Origin: Halichondria panicea
Taxonomy: Eukaryota > Porifera > Demospongiae > Suberitida > Halichondriidae
DNA: 64,000 nt
Direction of reading: 5' to 3'
Assembly: GCF_963675165.1 (NCBI RefSeq)
Contig: NC_087388.1
Location: 2,892,800-2,956,799 of the forward strand
In this document: piece after piece, positions 34,945-47,757 of the stretch
Position numbering within the stretch: the first letter of the stretch is position 1
How the letters are laid out: each line of letters opens with the position of its first letter
Position numbers and translations under genes: made by a program
The notes under the pieces: generated by a model
Seen by the model: the letters and a program-made list of their open reading frames with translations, nothing else
Told to the model about the DNA's origin: nothing
Database searches by the model: none

Positions 34945-35556
34945 GTAGGTACGTACTTTGCTCATGCCTAGGCATAATTATAAATGCTTCCGGATCTCCC
35001 TAAAATATTGTTGTAATTACCTTTTGATTGTAACTCTGCTGATTTAACATTAATTTCTGTTCCTGCCTATAAATTATGACGTCTTCTCTTTTTTTATACG
35101 TAGATGTCTGTGACAGTACTTATCTCCAAACTTGAATGATCTATATCGACCAGGTACAGAGGATAGCATTTTGTTCGTTAAAGACGATGTATGCTTGTCT
35201 GTGGGTTATTTTTTTTCCAAAAATTGGTGGTTCCTTTTAAGTAGTTTTACTTCAGGATTTGAAACTTTTGCTTATCGTTTATCATCATTAACAGTTTTGA
35301 GCTTGTTGAATGGTTCTTGCTGAATGTAGGTAAGTACTTCGCTCATGCCTAAGCATAATTATAAATGCTTCCAGAACTCCCTAAAATAGTTGTAATTACC
35401 TTTTGATTGTTATAACTCGGCAGATTTAACATTAATTTTTGTTCCCCCCTATAAATTATGACGTCTTCTCTTTTTTTATATGTATATACATGTCTGTGAA
35501 GGTACTTGTCTCCTAATTTGAATGATCTATATCGACCAGGTACAGAGGATAGCATC
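34945..35556. repeat. Direct duplication of about 225 bp (34945-35170 and 35328-35556)
   Basis: Both copies share 'TTCGCTCATGCC'-type starts, 'AATTATAAATGCTTCC', 'AATTATGACGTCTTCTCT', and 'TTGAATGATCTATATCGACC' followed by 'AGGTACAGAGGATAGCAT'. They are separated by about 157 bp. Confidence 0.85.
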
Positions 35557-35614
35557 AAGTCAGATATGCCACACCTACTCGGAGGATATGCACCCCATAA
35601 TCCTAACTATTATC

Positions 35615-35819
35615 TACCGTACAGGGGGAAATTTTCGTGATATGCAAGATGTGCAAATTTTGCGTTTTTCAAGGTCAGAGCAGAACTGGGATAAACTCCC
35701 ACGCAACGGTATTTCCCGTGCAAAACTATTGGTGGGTGTCGTTTCCTGGCATTGAAGATTGGGAAAATTTCTGCTGACAGCTCTGGAGCCAAATAGCGAA
35801 AATTTACCACTATACGGTA
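35615..35819. mobile_element. MITE with TACCGTA ends
   Basis: The left end TACCGTACAGGGGGAAATTT and right end 'AAATTTACCACTATACGGTA' are imperfect inverted repeats with 'TTTTCG/CGAAAA' just inside. About 205 bp, non-coding. Confidence 0.65.
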
Positions 35820-35967
35820 TTGTAATTCTGTCAGTCTCTATACATGTACATACGATGTACATTATTATATAAGACAATTACGTACGTACTGTACCTATAA
35901 AACAGTACGTAGCAAACTTTAACAGTTGAAGTAGGTCACTCTCAGCAAAAATGTTCATGATAATTTA

Positions 35968-36044
35968 TTACAATTTTGTGTGCACCTTCAATGCATGGTC
36001 ATATTCAGGGCTGTTGATGTGCACCTTCAATGCATGGTCATATT
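35968..36044. repeat. Tandem duplication, two 37-bp units
   Basis: 'GTGCACCTTCAATGCATGG' followed by 'TCATATTCAGGGCTGTTGAT' occurs twice back to back, with one substitution (G to A). Confidence 0.85.
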
Positions 36045-36630
36045 CAGAGCTGTTGATATGCATAGATTTATATACCTGAATTTGTGATTCATCAAGTCAT
36101 TAAGTAAATCGCTCGAAGTCATGACTTTCGTTCTACAAGCGAATAACTTCACATGCAGATTTTTAACACAAAAACTGCCATACAATTACATGTACTAGAT
36201 AATTGACGGAACTAATAACCTTTGGTGAGAGTGTTTCCCAATTATATACATGCATGTACGTACCATCAAATACTGAACTTGTAGCTAGGTGCATGTACGT
36301 GTATGTTGTTACCATGAATTGCTTTACTTTAGTCTGCAAAGACTGTAAATCAGAATGATGATTCGAGGTAATTGGCTTGTAATTTCCTTGATTTAACTCC
36401 TAGAATATCTATATAGTCATGATGCATGTGTGCGTGTGCAATAGGTTTACGTACAGTCAACAGTATATGTATACTGATTAAATTGCTGTACATAATATAT
36501 ATAATAATCCGGCCTTCGAAATCCCTTTCATTACTGGAGTCTTCGTATTGGGTCATGTGACTGCATGTTGTACAGTATAATTGAAGAATATTATATTATT
36601 ATAAGATGCATATAAATTTGTAAAGTGCAT

Positions 36631-36903
36631 CTACCATTTTCTGGTCGATAAGTTTATGTTCAACGCTGAAGCATTTTCTTCAGCCTCGTAGATGCCACCG
36701 AATTTATGTAGTGTTCTTTTCTGTATATCTTGTAGCTCAGTCAGAATTTTACGACAAACACTACGTTTAGAGTGCTTCAATGAAAGAGGCCCATTTTTAA
36801 TTCTGCTAGAGCCTTCCATATAATTAATTAGTAGTTTTACAATTCTATGTCCACCATGTGTGCATGTGCAAACTTTACACGTATAGAACATCCACGCATG
36901 CAC
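36631..36903 (-). CDS. Unrecognised 90-residue ORF
   Basis: The frame (MHAWMFYTCKVCTC... ending NLSTRKW) is rich in charged residues in its C-terminal 60 positions ('SKRSVCRKILTELQDIQKR') and has a cysteine cluster near the start. It matches nothing I know. The cysteine-rich part may be upstream of a splice site (ACAG just before 'VCTC'), so this could be the last exon of a small gene. Low confidence that it is real. Confidence 0.25.
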   Translation of the reverse strand: MHAWMFYTCKVCTCTHGGHRIVKLLINYMEGSSRIKNGPLSLKHSKRSVCRKILTELQDIQKRTLHKFGGIYEAEENASALNINLSTRKW

Positions 36904-37163
36904 GCAGTGGCCATGGGAACGTACTGCCCTTTGACGTTACGTTATTAAAATGCTGTCACTGTCTAAAGCCTGTGCTCCGGTGTATTATGCCAAGCAAGGT
37001 TTCTCTATATAGATCTACCACCAATTTGTAAAGCATCGAGGTGAAAATCGAGTTACATAATGATATGTCAGCCATGTGGATGATTGCATACAGCACATAT
37101 AAGCGATATATAGTGTAACAATTCTACACAGATGAGTGACAAACTGTAATTATACATACATTA

Positions 37164-38635
37164 CTATTGATCACTTCTGCGTTGTCTAGTAAGGTGTGGA
37201 TTAAACTGACTAAAGTATCTCCCAGGTTTCTCTACTACACTACAAGCAGTCTCTTCAGTTGTATCACCACCAACATAGTGACCCTTGAGCATGGCTTCTG
37301 ATCTAGTTCTCTCGACTTCTTCTCTTTTCCGTCTCTCTTGTCGTAATTTCTCTAGCTGTGAGCTCTTTTCAGCTTTCATTTCTTCCCTGAGTTTATTTTT
37401 CTTCTTATGTTTCTTATGTTTATGCTTGTGAGTGTGATGGATTGATTCTTCTGCTAACATTTTATCTTTCGATTTTAAAGTACCACTTCTCTCTGAAACA
37501 GAGCTTGTGAGTGTTAATGAAGGAGCGGTTAGAGTAGTACGACTTGTGGATGATGATTTACGGAGTTGTTCTTGTTGCAGATCGTCAGCTTTTCGTTTCT
37601 TTGTGAGGTATTCTTTCATTTGGTTCATTGGATCCATGCTTGATTTCTTCTGTTTAGATTTTGCACTTTCTTCAGTAATCTTCTTACGCACGTACCAAGG
37701 GTCTTCTGATTCTGAAATTCAATGTAAATAAACTCATCCTGGTATTCCCAAGGTTGATACATCCTTGAAGTACACTACTGTATACTACTGGCAAATATAC
37801 AAACTTACATATAACCATAAACCACAAACCCTTTAATTGTTGTTGTTCCTGCTCTAACAAGAATAGTAGTTTGTACTTACTGTCTTTGTCCACTAGATAA
37901 TTGAGCAGTCCAATTTTCTTTTCCAGTTTCTCCTGTTCAGCCTTCTTCTCGGCATCATGTTCAACATTGGTCAGCTGCACACCAACCTGGACATTAATTT
38001 AAAGCATGACATAGTGTCCATGAAATGTTACGCAGAACATGTACTCGTAGCTTAATGCACACTTTTGTACAGAATGCACCCAGTAGTTAAATGCTCTCCA
38101 TCCATTCACACTTACACCCTGCTCTAGATCAGAGAACAAGTTGATATTCTTAGGAGTTGCTGAGCTGGAGGGTTTGTCATTGCTGCTTTTATCCTCCTCA
38201 TCACTACTGACCCCGTCTCTCTCCCTGGCTCTCTTCTTCATAAAGTCCAGTCTAGCCTCTCGCTCCTGAAAGCAGACGAATGTGCATGTGTTATTAAAAG
38301 TTGGCATTGAAACTTCCCATGCATTGCATTCCGCTAGGCCTAGGGTAATAACATTATAATCAACTTACAGCAATCTCTGCTCGACTCTTGAGCTCTTCCT
38401 CTTTAGCTTTGGCCTCAGCCTCGTCGTGACGCACTTTTTCAACATTCTCCTTACGGCGAACGTGCCACCTGAACGATTTTACTTATTGACGTATACTTAA
38501 TTATGAGCTCTCACATCACAACAAGCAATTATAGACCAATATCACTATTTTAGCTGAGCATAATGATAGATATGGTAGCTATGAGTCGTAGGATCATATT
38601 GATCAGTCTTACTTTTTCAGAGGAAGGATGTTCAT
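37164..38635 (-). CDS. LENG1: LENG1 homologue (Cir_N-domain, spliceosome-associated)
   Basis: Five exons close in frame to 308 residues: 38635-38613, 38468-38369, 38265-38116, 37986-37881 and 37711-37164. The N-terminus MNILPLKKWHVRRKEN and 'VEKVRHDEAEAKAKEEE' is the Cir_N domain. The middle is charged and coiled (LDFMKKRARERDG), with 'NINLFSDLEQG' as the LENG1 mid-motif. 'PWYVRKKI' and 'SSMDPMNQMKEYL' follow. The C-terminus has 'LRQERRKREEVERTRSEAM' and then 'SQFNPHLTRQR', matching the ends of LENG1 proteins. Cir_N proteins are found in spliceosomal complexes; the precise role of LENG1 is not settled. A His/Lys-rich run (HTHKHKHKKHKKKNK) is a local expansion. Confidence 0.93.
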
Positions 38636-38928
38636 CCTGCAGTACAGTACATATACAGTAGTACAGTACAGAGACTTTTGTGAAGGAGAGTCAGACTTCA
38701 ATATCCACTAGATAGGCGTGGTGGATTACTGGCCACACCCAAGACACGTAATAGTCTAATTACCCGTGTTGTACTCAAAAATTTGAAAACCACGAGGACA
38801 AAGCAAGAAATCAGAACAATAAGACTTGATCCACGGTTTACATCCTTTTCAATCCTTCCCTCCTGAAGCAGTTAAGACATATACTCTACTCCAATACTTC
38901 ATCAACCGTTATCATTTTACAACTAAAA
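38636..38928. promoter_or_regulatory. Likely bidirectional promoter, LENG1/SSR1
   Basis: The 293 bp between divergent start codons. No TATA box seen; the role is inferred from position. Confidence 0.4.
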
Positions 38929-41824
38929 ATGCTGAGGCTGTCATTACGCTTGTGGCATCTGTGCCTACTTGGATTGTTTCTAACACCTCTATTACATGTG
39001 TCTGGTGAGTTGTGTATTAAATGTAGCCGTTTTCTGTGAAGTATGAACGGTCGGTGATGATAATAGGCATTTGGATTGACTGTCTCTGTGTTGGAGTCAT
39101 CAGTCTCAGTCTATTGTCCATACTGCCTACTGTGTACAGCGTGTACTTGTATCTGCCTGCTAAGATACACAGGGGCAACAGCACTCTCTGGTTTGTACTA
39201 TACACCATAGTTTTTATGGTGTGCAGAATGACTCAGGGGGGACTGGGTGTGGCTGTAGACTGGTCCAGACTGGTGATTCTGTCCAGTGAGAGACTGATTA
39301 CAAAATCACTTTTCTGAGGCCATTTTTCAATTAGGTATAACTATAAGCAAGAAGTAACTTTTTAGGCTGTCTTTTGTATTTGAATACCTGTTGGAGTGAA
39401 CAAAAAAAACTCTTAGATTTGCTAATGCACGCTTTCTTGCCTCGTATCTACCGTGTTTGCTGCATGTAACTGCTCAGGTCCTGGTTTGGCGGCTGCCCAG
39501 GATGATGTGATTGGTGAGGAAGATGAAGATATTGAGGTGGAGGATGACGATGAAGAAACTGTCTCTGTCCCAGAAGGGGGCACATTAGAGCCTGATGAGG
39601 GAGAGGTGAGTATACATTCAAGGTTGAGCATTTGATTAGCAATTTTTACGTGTAATGTGCTTGATTATTAAATTATCTCATGATCCAATGGTTTTTGTAC
39701 TCTCCTATTATATTGATCATCTTTCTGTTGTTTGCTGTCTCCCTAGGATAACAGTGCAATGGTGGAGGAGGAGGAGGAGGAGGAAGAGGAGGAGGAGGAG
39801 GTCGGAGTCCACCCTGATGCTGACACCACCTACATCTTTGTTGGCAAAGAAAGCACAGGTACGTAATACTTAACTCTAGCTATCACGTCTTTGGTATAAA
39901 TGTATGAAACCCATTGAGAATTTATGCATTGTGTTTGTACTACACTAATCAGTCTTCTTGTTGAGTGAGTGAGTTTCTGATTGAAATAAAATCTGTATTT
40001 CTTAGGTACTTCAATCCGTGTGCTTACTACGTACAGTTTAAGTTTTTGTTTGCAAACATATACCTGTCTCATTAGTTTCCTTCTCTATTTGTTTAGAGTT
40101 CTTTGCTGGAGAGAAGATTCATGCAATGCTTGGGTTCACCAACAAGGGGCAGTCTAACGTTGACTTAATTGTCACCTCCATTGATGGCTCATTCAGGTAC
40201 GAGGGGCTGCGTGGCCATTCTAGGCTGTCATCTAGTGTCTTTGTGTACCGTGTTTTAATTTTTGTTTTGCAGTGTTTAAATATTTGCATACAAATTTTGA
40301 TTTCACAGGTATCCTCAGGATTTCAGTTACACCATTCAGAATGTAAGTTTGCTTACCTTGTTGACAACTTACAAGCACTTTTCCCAATGATTAAAATTCG
40401 GCTCCTGATGAGCGTCTGCCACTGTCTGTTATAGGCTTTTGAGTTTGTTTCACCTTCATTTTTAGTTTATTGTGGGACAGTAGCCGTGCTCAAACGACGG
40501 AAAAAGATGCCTTATGATGAGGGATATTCATATGTACCGTACACGTACAGCTATTCTAATCAGCAAGTATTACATTTTGTGTAATTTGTGTGTTTTCTCT
40601 CTTCAGTTCTCCTTGATCAATTACGACACGTATGTGAAGCCTGAGACCGAGGTGAGCGCCTGTCGTCACTGTTTAGATGAGCTGTGCCCGCAGATCTTAC
40701 CTTGTGTTTGAACGCATATACCTTATTTGTAGGTAACTTTTGACTACTTCTTTGCTCCGAGTGAGTCATTCTATGCTCGCAGTTTTGGACTACAGATCAA
40801 CATCATGTACAAAGATCCAGTAAGTACTGTGGTGTGATTTAGTAGTACCTCTGTTGTGTAATCTTCTCAGTTGCTTTGTTGTGTCTCATTTAACAGGTGT
40901 GTACCATTGTTGTGTGTGTATTTTGGCCCTTCTCTAGCAGTCTGTGGCTTCTTTATTGAGCTTTTGTCATCAACTTTTTGTCATCCACTCTTCATTGTTT
41001 ATAATTTTTCTCCCATAGGAGGGTGTTGTGTACCGCACTGCTGTGTACAACGACACAGTCAACATCATCGAGTTGGAGGAAGGTTTTGATGGTGCGACGT
41101 TCTTCATGTACGTGTTCATGGTGTCTGGGATCTCCTTGCTTATGTTCATAGTACACTATGTCTACACTACAGTCATCAGGAGACCTAGGGTAAGTTGCTG
41201 TGATTATAGGTTATACAGTGTTGTACACCCAAAACATTGCTCGTGTTTGAGCAGCTAACAGTTTTTTTTGAGGTTCTCTGAGCAGATGCAGGTTCGAAGT
41301 GTACCTATGAAGCATTAAATGTTTGCAAAAGTGGCAGTCAAACGTAGTGCACAGTTTACCCTTCATATTATGTTTAGACACAGCACCTATAAGTCCTAGG
41401 CTTTGATTTGAAACAAATAAGAGCATAGTGTAAATTATTTGAAAGAGAAATGACTATGCAGACACGCTTCCAAACACACACACACAGTCGACTGTAAAGA
41501 GGAGAGTTGAAACGGGTACTCAAGGCAAAGATGACATTGACTACCAGTGGCTGCCAGAGGGCTCTATCCCTGGCTCCCCCAGTGAGTCACACATGTTATG
41601 CTCTCGCACTGAATTAACTTTTGTCACATGAAAGAAAGGGCTATATATACTGTACAACTGTATAGTCTTTGATGTGTTGACAATGAAGTTGTGTATATGA
41701 ATATACTCCTAGCGTCCCCTAGCTGGTACACAATATGTCATCTGCCTCATCTTGTGTGCATTTTCATACAGAAAAAAGCCCTAGAACCTCTCCCAGGAAG
41801 ACAAGAAGCAGCACCAAAAAATAG
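38929..41824 (+). CDS. SSR1: Translocon-associated protein subunit alpha (TRAP-alpha)
   Basis: Subunit of the TRAP complex, which assists Sec61-dependent translocation of secretory proteins. Ten exons close to 299 residues: 38929-39004, 39478-39605, 39747-39858, 40097-40196, 40309-40342, 40607-40651, 40733-40819, 41019-41189, 41488-41581 and 41772-41824. The signal peptide is residues 1-25 (MLRLSLRLWHLCLLGLFLTP). A long acidic lumenal segment follows, including an uninterrupted Glu run encoded by GAG/GAA repeats at 39764-39799. The conserved TRAP-alpha domain has 'LGFTNKGQSNVDLIV' and 'SFRYPQDFSYTIQNFS'. One membrane span is encoded at about 41100-41160. The cytosolic tail is basic, ends SPRKTRSSTKK, and carries 'DDIDYQWLPEG', the counterpart of the human 'DVDMSWIP' step. 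Confidence 0.96.
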
Positions 41825-42330
41825 GACAGACATTTAGTTTAATAGGCAAATTATAGGCACAGAATCTATGTTTTGATCATCTTAAATAAATAATTTTCTA
41901 TATAAGTATTTTAATCACTGTACCGTATAATTGTTTCAAGGGTGTAAATGTTTGTGGTTTTTGCCGATTAAGCATGCGAACATTTGATACCCACAAATTT
42001 AATGTCGCATGCATGCATACTGCAATTAGGCTGCCATTTTGGGAAAACCTTAATTTCTAACAGTACAATTGGAAAATACCGGCTATATGGTACCAGGCCC
42101 CAGAGCAGATCTACAAACAATATTGCATGCTTATGTAACATCCTTCAATCAATGTCGTCGATCTGCTTAGTGGTACCGCATGTATAATGTTTATTAAACA
42201 TAGGGAGCAGAGATCAAAACAGCAAAGCTATAAAATTATGGCATTTCTTAGGAAACATAACATCTATAAAAAAAAAAATGTCCTGTATTATAATTATAAG
42301 TATATATGCGTTTCCCCATAATTATGTCTT
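41825..42330. other. Convergent 3' flanks of SSR1 and the SLC6 gene
   Basis: An AATAAA-type signal occurs about 60 bp after the SSR1 stop (around 41884). The rest is AT-rich with GCATGC repeats. No gene seen. Confidence 0.45.
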
Positions 42331-45300
42331 TCATTGTTGGATATGGGTGGAGAAGGTGGGGACTTCCCCCTCCAGTTCGGGAGGTGTGTGTATTCCTTGG
42401 TAGTCCAAAGCAGTTGTGTCATCTTCCTCATGAGGAGACCACCTCCCTCGAGCTTTAGTGTAGCAGCGCCTGCGTGTGTGAAATTGAGGGCCGAGACTAT
42501 AGTATTATACTGTCGTAAGCATAAACTCTCACATTAAAAAACCAGGATTTCAATTTGCATTGTTAATGTGCATGTGACATCGTGACGGAGTTTTCCACAG
42601 CTCGCTTGTTTCATTTTGTGGTGGCCAACTCAACTCACATTATTTTGTGGAATAAGTCAATAGTGTCCTGTTTCAGTCCTATAAAGAAATCAAGTGCCTG
42701 GGTTCGTGCCTCCTTTAACCATACTAGCCTCACTATGAGTACTAGAGGGATGAATGAGACAGAGGTGATGATGATGACAGAACCCACAAATAGAGCCCAC
42801 GGGGGAAACCCCTCGCGCACCTCCTCATACTGTAGAGTGTGTGGTGGGGGAGGTAGACCATTTAATGTATAATTATAGCTTAAAATCTTGCGATATTCTT
42901 ATGTGTGCATGTATAGCTACATGTATATAATGCAAGGTGATCCTAACCACTAACAACCCTCCTTGTACTGGCCGGGGTAGGGGCATGGTGGGAGTGCTGG
43001 ACCATTTTAATAATAACTATGTAGATGCACCAGAAAATTTTAAGGAAGGCCTAGTACTAACGTTAAGTTCAACCTTGTGTACGTTACTTCTACTAGAAAA
43101 GAAGCATGCATGAGAATGAATGCCCTCGCTTCCACATACATTTTTATACACTGTGTATTTTAGTGGATCTTTGATCTCCCGAAACACAGACGAAAAAAAG
43201 ATGACGAGCATGATGAGAGGACCAACGAACTTCCACATTACCGTCCACAGGATGATCATATATGGATGATAGGCTTTGGCATACGTGTTGAAATACCTGC
43301 ATAGAGAGACGTAACACTTGCTATACCTTTGCCATACAACAATGTGTATACTTTCCGAGGTGCTGTAGGATGATCTAATGCCATAGGGCACATTTAGAGG
43401 AGGTCGAATCACTACAAGTTCAGTGCATTTGGCCTGGACGTTATCACGTGACTGCAATGACATCAATGCACTGAACTTGCAGTGATTCGTGTACGCATGT
43501 CGGACCTCCTCTGGTGACTGCATGACACAACGTACTACTGTCTTGTCATGTACGTTGTACCTGATCTCTAAAGTACATGTATACCGTACATATTATTATA
43601 ACTAAAGAGCCTTGGCTGTGCTTAATCTGAAAGTTATTTACAGACCACGATTCATACGGTACACTAAATATATAGATCTTCACGTGTCTCATCAAGGAAG
43701 AATTAGACTATACACTCACACTACACTGTATTGTAATTTATCAAGGTGACCTTGAAAACATAATTCCAGCAACATGTACATGGCTTACACGTACAGATGT
43801 ACCTTTTCACTCCGTACACCCAACCAACAGCAATGAACTCAAAGAACCCGATGAGCAGCAAAGGCACACTGCCAGCAAACTGGTCAAACAAGGTAAACAG
43901 GTACACCCCGTTACCGAGGACGAAGGGGATGCTCACTGTGAAGAATACTGCACACACGATAGCTGCAGAGGAACGATGAAGATATAGTCTAGCAATACTA
44001 TTAGTATGAGCTTGTTACAGACTGCATGTGTGTGGGAAACATTGTTGTAGTACAAAATACATGTACACATGTAGCTAGGGTATACTCAACCACGCATCTG
44101 AATGACTCCCCCACCCTACTGACACCAACACAGGGGTACAATTGCTTAGGAAAACTTTCATTGTTGAAATATTACAGAAGCATGAGTGTCGCTCAATACA
44201 AAGCTAGCACTATGAAAACACCTGTCTGTGTTTGTTTGGACATGCAGTGTGCATGTGGAGCATCCAACCGTTGACCGAACTTTAAGTATCGAGCTTCAGT
44301 TTGAGCAGACTCACCTACTAGCAGCTCCTTCCTGATCTTCCTGAAGGTCTTCATGTCCCTGAGCACAGTGAGGACTCCCTCCATGGTAGCAAACTGACTG
44401 TCCAGGCCCAGAGTGAATAGCATGACAAAAAACAGCAAAGCCCAGAATGGAGAGCCAGGCATTCGCAAGAGAGCCTCACCAAATATCACAAACGCCAGAC
44501 CAGGCCCTTCAGATACCTATGTTAGTTTACAGTGTATAGTGGATTTATAAGCACCCCTATAGCGTACTACATGTACAAAGTTCCAAAGCCGCCGATACGG
44601 CTAGTTAATTAACACATGTGGCACTTGGTGCTGTGTGATTTGTAATGTGCAGCAACAATTAACTGCATACTGCACTCGTTACCAACTGTGAAAACAGCTA
44701 GCCTAGCTGGAACCAACACAGTGTATGTACATATAATTATGTAAAACAGTTTACATGTACATAATACTATAGCTACATGTACATGCACTCTTTGGTGACT
44801 CAGAGGATATGCATTTATTTAATATTTAACCATGCACCACCAGTACAGGATAAATGTATCACATCAATTTCTTACTGAAATCTCACACACTTACTAATAC
44901 ATTGTACACAACTCACCAATGAAACTTCTATGCCCAGCTCTAGAGCCCTAAAGCCAACCACACTGAACACAATGATGCTGGCAAATATGGACGTCCCTGA
45001 GTTCATGAGGCACACAATGACAGTATCGACCAGGGCATTGTTACGAGGCTTGCTATAGCTGCTCAGTGAAACTAGCGCTCCAATTGAAAGACCCAGAGAG
45101 AAAAATATTTGAGTGGCAGCGTCCAACCAAACAACAGGGTCAAACAATTTCTGACTCTGTGTGTGTGGGGGTAAATGTGCGTAATGGCCAATACAAATAC
45201 GCAGATGTTTAATCAATTAAGAGCCTCGTGCACACCGCTCTTACTAGGAAGCACTTAAGGAATGTGTGTTCAAACTATTTATACCAGAAACTACTGAACT

Positions 45301-47485
45301 GCAAAGGACCAATTAGTGAGACGTAGACTCCACACATACACACATATACGTATGAACCAACAAGGACAGAAGAACAATGTGACAAATGCCTATTGTTTCG
45401 ACTCACCCATCCTTCATCAGGCAGGAATAGGAACTTGAGTCCCTCCCCTGCCCCCTCTAGAGTGACTGCTCTGAAGAACAGACACACGAGCACCACATAT
45501 GGGAAGATGGCAGTGAAGTAGATTATCTGTGAGTAAGAGAGGGATATCATGATTACATGCAAATGTAGCACTTCTTAGTATACAGTCACCATGCATGCAT
45601 GCACTTACACATATACATGCTTCCAAAGCTCGCTAAATTCTGCTTATAAAAAATGTAATAGTAGCACCATAAATCAAGGGGCTTACACTGAATGGTACAT
45701 GCACCCATACTGTGCATTGCAGAAACAGTACTGTGTTACTGTGTATGTTGTGAATGCCTGGTGATCCACATGTACAGCACATAGATATGGGCATTAATTC
45801 CAAGGCCACAGTTCGAGTTCTCGTACATTGTACATGCAGACAAATGATTATCTCACTGACAGCTCACCTTGCCTGAGGACTGAATGCCCTTAAAGAGACA
45901 AAGGTAGATGATAACCCAGGCAGCCATTAGACAGAGTAACATTCTCCAGTTGAACACTCCGGCCACGGCTATGTCACTACTCGCCTCCAGTGCTGTGTTG
46001 TACCAGTAGTACCTACAGAGAAGGCCGGGTTGAAACACTAGGTATTTATCATTTGTAGCAACGTTAGGTGCATGAGATTAATCTTTCAATGTCACTATAG
46101 TCTAGTTGGTTGGCAGTGAAATGTTCATGGCTAAACTAGTATCACATATCCGTATCTATAGCAAAACAGCGCTACACATACACCCCAAACACACACACTC
46201 CGAGCCAGAAAACACACACACACAGTATATACACACATGTACACCTGTGCACACACACTCGACACTCACTCTGATGAAGAGTTGAAGCAGCTGGACCAAT
46301 CCAAGCCTGTATTGTTACTCAGCAAATCCATCCTCTGTGTGCTATTCAGACCGAGAACCACATGACCAAAACAGTTCCCCCATGGCAGAAACGCAGTAAA
46401 TGAGCTAAAAAAGTAGTATATAACCCATGCAATAATGACGTTATAGTAGAGACAAATATATGAGTTAACAATGGCTGCTGCAATCCCCACTCCAAGCAGA
46501 TTAGGAGCAACTTTCTTCCATGCTCCCACAGGTCCCTTGCGGGTACCCTGGCCAAGAGTGAGCTCCAAATAAAACAGTGGTATGCCGAGCAGAAGCAGCA
46601 TGATCAGGTAAGGAAACAGAAATGCACCTGGATGTGGGCGGTTTATAAACATATCAGACACACATATTTGTATTACAAAACACAATGTCATGTTTCAGTG
46701 TCTTTGCTATAGCACGGTAGAAACTTTATTTATAGGCCCAAAAACGAATAGCAGTCTTTGCTACAATGGTAAAGCCTATTAAATACTATAAGACCTCTAA
46801 TTAAGGAGAATAATTACGAAGCCAGAGGTCGCTTCTTTTGAAGGTTGAACAATTGTGTTGAAGTCCTATATTTAGAGGAGTTGGAGGTAGCTCTTTAGTC
46901 TACTTGCCTCGATTTCAGGCCGCTTAAAGGTTTCCAGTGGGCTAGAATCGAGGCTAGGGTGTGACTACATTTACCTCCATTTAGGACGTGACACTAAACA
47001 ATAATTGTCTACGCAGCTAGCTGTCGCTACTTTTAAAATTGCCTAAGCTCGCGGGAGTCTCATATTTGGAGGGTCGCCTGGAATAGCCTTGAAAACAATT
47101 GAAACATTTCTTCACATTGAATTGACACTGCACACAACTTCTGCATGCACCGATACTTACTTCCTCCATTTTTAGCACAGAGGTAGGAGAATCTCCAAAC
47201 ATTTCCAAGGCCAACAGCATAACCAATGAGAGATAAAACAAACTGAAACTTATTGTCCCAAGTTTCACGCTTCTTGTTCTTTCCATTTTCACCTTCAGAC
47301 TCAGAGGAGACACCATCATCAGACGCTTCCAAGTCTGTCGCTTCGACATCTTTATCGCTAGCTCCAGAAACAGTGATGTCCAATTGATGAAGTTCCTCAT
47401 TTGCTTCACTGGCTTTCCCATTAGAGGTTCCGTATGAGGTCTGGGTCAGTTCTATCGATGAGTTTTCACTGTTTTCTTCATCCAT
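42331..47485 (-). CDS. SLC6 family Na+/Cl- dependent neurotransmitter/amino-acid transporter
   Basis: Ten exons close in frame to about 674 residues: 47485-47161, 46627-46270, 46012-45868, 45526-45407, 45156-44917, 44516-44315, 43962-43803, 43296-43152, 42829-42639 and 42469-42331. The N-tail (about 90 residues) is acidic and Ser-rich. TM1 has [20 protein letters not shown], then AFLFPYL and '[19 protein letters not shown]' (TM2). The TM3-4 loop has N-glycosylation sequons NST, NNT and NSS. TM6 has '[19 protein letters not shown]' and [11 protein letters not shown]8 has '[15 protein letters not shown]', the conserved sodium-site step. The last exon encodes a hydrophilic tail with [14 protein letters not shown]. 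The substrate cannot be told from the sequence. The TM1 motif has Ser where most family members have Pro (WRFP). Confidence 0.95.
43396..43513. repeat. Long imperfect hairpin in SLC6 intron 7
   Basis: The left arm AGAGGAGGTC...GAATCACTACAAGTTCAGTG pairs with the right arm 'CACTGAACTTGCAGTGATTC' ... GACCTCCTCT, with about a 13-nt bulge on the right arm and a loop of about 45-50 nt. No coding potential. It is a foldback element or a structured RNA precursor. Confidence 0.75.
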
Positions 47486-47757
47486 GGCCGGCCGGCTAGT
47501 ATCTACAAGACTCGATCAGGATCAGTAGTGTGAGCTAGCTATCTATCACGCATGAAAACAAACTTGTTGTTGTTGGAAATGGTCGTTAGTTATAAGAAAG
47601 TGCTAATCTGGCAAATATCTCTTGAGGTCAGCGAACAAACCAACATTCCTTACTAGCTTCCCAGGCCCACCAGAGACTCAGATAATGCTTCCACAAAACA
47701 TCTGTTGTGCACAGATGTTACTCAGTGCTGCACTGGTAGGAGTTCTAAAAGACAACA
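47486..47757. promoter_or_regulatory. Likely bidirectional promoter, SLC6 gene / paralogue A
   Basis: The 272 bp between divergent start codons. No core motif identified with certainty. Confidence 0.4.

Larger units (their letters stand above)
33671..36630. other. Intergenic region, repeats only
   Basis: 33671-34900 is AT-rich with no recognisable coding sequence. 34945-35170 is repeated in direct orientation at 35328-35556. 35615-35819 is a MITE. 35968-36044 holds a 37-bp tandem duplication. The short frames here are not protein-like. Confidence 0.5.

Noticed and set aside
41211-41426. Minus-strand frame in an SSR1 intron
   Set aside because: No recognisable features; lies between well-supported SSR1 exons.
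46346-46555. Minus-strand frame overlapping SLC6 exon 2
   Set aside because: A shadow of the SLC6 frame.
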